From Halichondria panicea (lineage: Eukaryota > Porifera > Demospongiae > Suberitida > Halichondriidae): a DNA stretch of 64,000 bases. Positions within the stretch are counted from its first letter, which is position 1; every line of letters begins with the position of its first letter. The translations under genes and the position numbers were made by a program. Positions 62,801-64,000 of this stretch are shown here, one piece after another. The stretch covers positions 3,971,899 through 4,035,898 of the forward strand of contig NC_087377.1 in assembly GCF_963675165.1 (NCBI RefSeq). The letters run 5' to 3'. The notes under the pieces were generated by a model that was not told the origin of the DNA, did no database searches, and worked only from the letters and a program-made list of their open reading frames with translations.

Positions 62801-63142
62801 TACTTTTCTACAGGTCAGTTTTGGAATGTTCCCATCACCATCGAGCGCTATTTGGGCTCTCTCTCTGATGGCAGCACACGAGATGATACCTACATCCTGA
62901 CTGTCAACTATCCGAACACGTTCCCTCGTCGTTTTGTGACCTTTCTTCACTCTCCGACTTGGGACAGACGAGGGAAGGAGTATTGTTTGTACGGGGGTAA
63001 CAGACAGGGTGGAGGGATACTTGAGATAGAGTCACCAAATGATCCGATTATCCAGGGACGCTATAGAGACTATATCGTGGGGGAACAGTTCGGAGTGGAC
63101 TTTGTGTATTCTCATTTCGAATCTTCTGAGTGCAGTCTGTGA
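50868..63142 (+). CDS. secreted mosaic protein, copy 2, full length (31 exons, about 2555 aa)
   Basis: Exons: 50868-51111, 51265-51420, 52181-52318, 52559-52699, 52747-52953, 53012-53152, 53208-53420, 53470-53643, 53709-53906, 53968-54099, 54155-54340, 54395-54586, 54637-55854, 55902-56027, 56078-56206, 56257-56396, 56470-56778, 56837-57387, 57518-57732, 57899-58101, 58151-58505, 58761-59006, 59344-59712, 60007-60162, 60379-60498, 60737-60859, 61008-61133, 61347-61463, 61617-61757, 61921-62493, 62814-63142. Order: signal peptide; LDLa-like pair (to 133); cysteine module (to 179); four Calx-beta-like domains (180-643), two exons each; CCP (644-707); IgGFc-binding-type domain (708-1113); two EGF; NIDO (about 1200-1500); AMOP (about 1500-1603); VWD (1604-1789; [11 protein letters not shown]); a MUC4/SUSD2-like region; six EGF-type domains (to 2255); an unrecognised 300-residue C-terminus. 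No membrane anchor was seen. The NIDO-AMOP-VWD core is that of MUC4/SUSD2-like adhesion proteins. Confidence 0.85.
51454..51579. mobile_element. truncated CACAGCAAAAACAC-family MITE in intron 2 of mosaic gene copy 2
   Basis: The left end and body match 41186-41323, but the right terminal repeat is missing. At about 51580 the sequence jumps to a copy of exon 2. Confidence 0.75.
51582..51652 (+). pseudogene. partial duplicate of the LDLa exon 2
   Basis: The last 70 bases of exon 2 (ctgtgatggc...gatgatgagacacaccct, ending tctgtgca with donor agtaata) are repeated inside intron 2 after the truncated MITE. The acceptor side is missing, so it should not be spliced in. Confidence 0.8.
62563..62723. 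mobile_element. CAGTGGAA-ended MITE in last intron of mosaic gene copy 2
   Basis: It starts CAGTGGAA and ends TTCCACTG with TA near each side. The internal sequence is not similar to 50180-50345, so only the ends support it. Confidence 0.45.
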
Positions 63143-64000
63143 ATAATTATCGTAGCAATTATAGAGAGACTTCTAAGTGTGCGTTAACTTTAACTATCTT
63201 AGTGTCAATATTATTGTTATGTGCCATACTGTGTCTTGTATAACTAGTTATTTTTATTATAATAATGTGTAGTTCCAAGAAAAAATATCTCGTAATTGAA
63301 CTATCCGCCAAATCATTTTATAACCTCTCAAAGTATGCCAACAAAATGTCTCATTTTGTACATATTTATCTTCTTCCCCTCCCCCCCCAGCTGTAGCCCA
63401 ACGACGTGAACCAGCTAGTTTTTAAAATTATTAATAATGCGTGCAGCACCTCCAGGTCCAAGTACATCTATACTGCATCTGTTATGTTTTTGAAATCTAT
63501 AGATACTGCATCTATATGCCTCCCACTTACCAGTAGCCTGTCTATAAAATTATTACTAGCTCATACATGATCAGGCACTCGGTCCCAATAAATTTTAATG
63601 TTAGTTTTACTCCTAGCAACCATGCATTCTAGGGTGAATGTCTATACTGCACATTTTTTGCCGTCATAAAATAAGTGGAAAGTTAATTAAATATAACGTA
63701 TTAAAGTCTCACTGACTGATTCTTGTTGTTAATTACTTTCAGACTGTGTTCATAGGCTTACCTGTTTTCCTTGTGCAAATTACATGTATATAATGCTAAA
63801 AGTTTTGTGTTTTTTTTATAATACTTGTATACCTATTCACTATTGTGTGGCCTCCCCCAAAGAGACCACTTTTACTATACTAATGAAAGCATCGCGGGTG
63901 CTGATGCCTCGGTAGAGGTGCCAAAGCTACATAACATAAAACTACTAATAGCTAGCTTTTATACACACATTGATTATAATTATCATGATGTTAATTTTGC
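63143..64000. other. 3' flank with relic of the ankyrin exon
   Basis: No intact gene. At 63391-63412 (tgtagcccaacgacgtgaacc) and 63606-63655 (ctcctagcaaccatgcattc...tctatactgcacatt) the sequence matches the start and end of kinesin-ankyrin exon 31 (38025-38128) and its donor flank, with the middle replaced. This indicates a further decayed duplicate beyond the mosaic gene. Confidence 0.7.

Noticed and set aside
1-64000. CRISPR arrays, bacterial operons, tRNA or rRNA genes, retroelement polymerases
   Set aside because: No regularly spaced repeats, Shine-Dalgarno-led gene runs, pol III A/B box pairs or reverse transcriptase motifs were recognised. The DNA is clearly intron-rich and eukaryotic.

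Overview
The window looks like nuclear DNA of an early-branching metazoan, most probably a demosponge. It is AT-rich, its genes are split into many exons by short GT-AG introns, and it mixes Death-domain, kinesin, DEP, ankyrin, Calx-beta, NIDO, AMOP and VWD modules. I saw no rRNA, tRNA, CRISPR array or bacterial operon. The organism call is inference; exon chains were checked by hand for splice sites and phase.

Layout. (1) 1-6289: a cluster of Death-domain paralogues: the tail of one copy (1-119), a broken copy A (471-1703) and an intact 10-exon copy B (4017-6289). (2) 7613-23371: intact copy C, then a kinesin pseudogene (13163-20036), then a broken copy D (20936-23371). (3) 24469-38926: a complete 33-exon gene whose predicted product joins a kinesin motor, coiled coil, DEP domain and C-terminal ankyrin repeats. 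(4) 40611-63142: two copies of a very large secreted mosaic protein. The first copy is cut off after the AMOP domain; the second is complete (31 exons, about 2555 aa). A decayed third partial copy lies between them (47640-49005).

The same large intron of the kinesin gene and of its pseudogene carries an antisense, intronless gene for a multi-pass membrane protein (16310-18397 and 27525-29624). Both nested genes are open although one host has decayed.

The window is a record of repeated segmental duplication. The [Death gene - kinesin - nested gene] block exists twice, and pieces of the kinesin/ankyrin gene sit at the ends of later units (47425-47520, 63397-63650). Fragments are joined at sharp breakpoints (about 1605, 20065, 47425, 49005, 51582). 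Short terminal-inverted-repeat elements pepper the introns and spacers. Several can be proven as insertions because the paralogous sequence supplies an empty site. A near-identical tract shared by the two mosaic genes, including an intron, suggests recent gene conversion.
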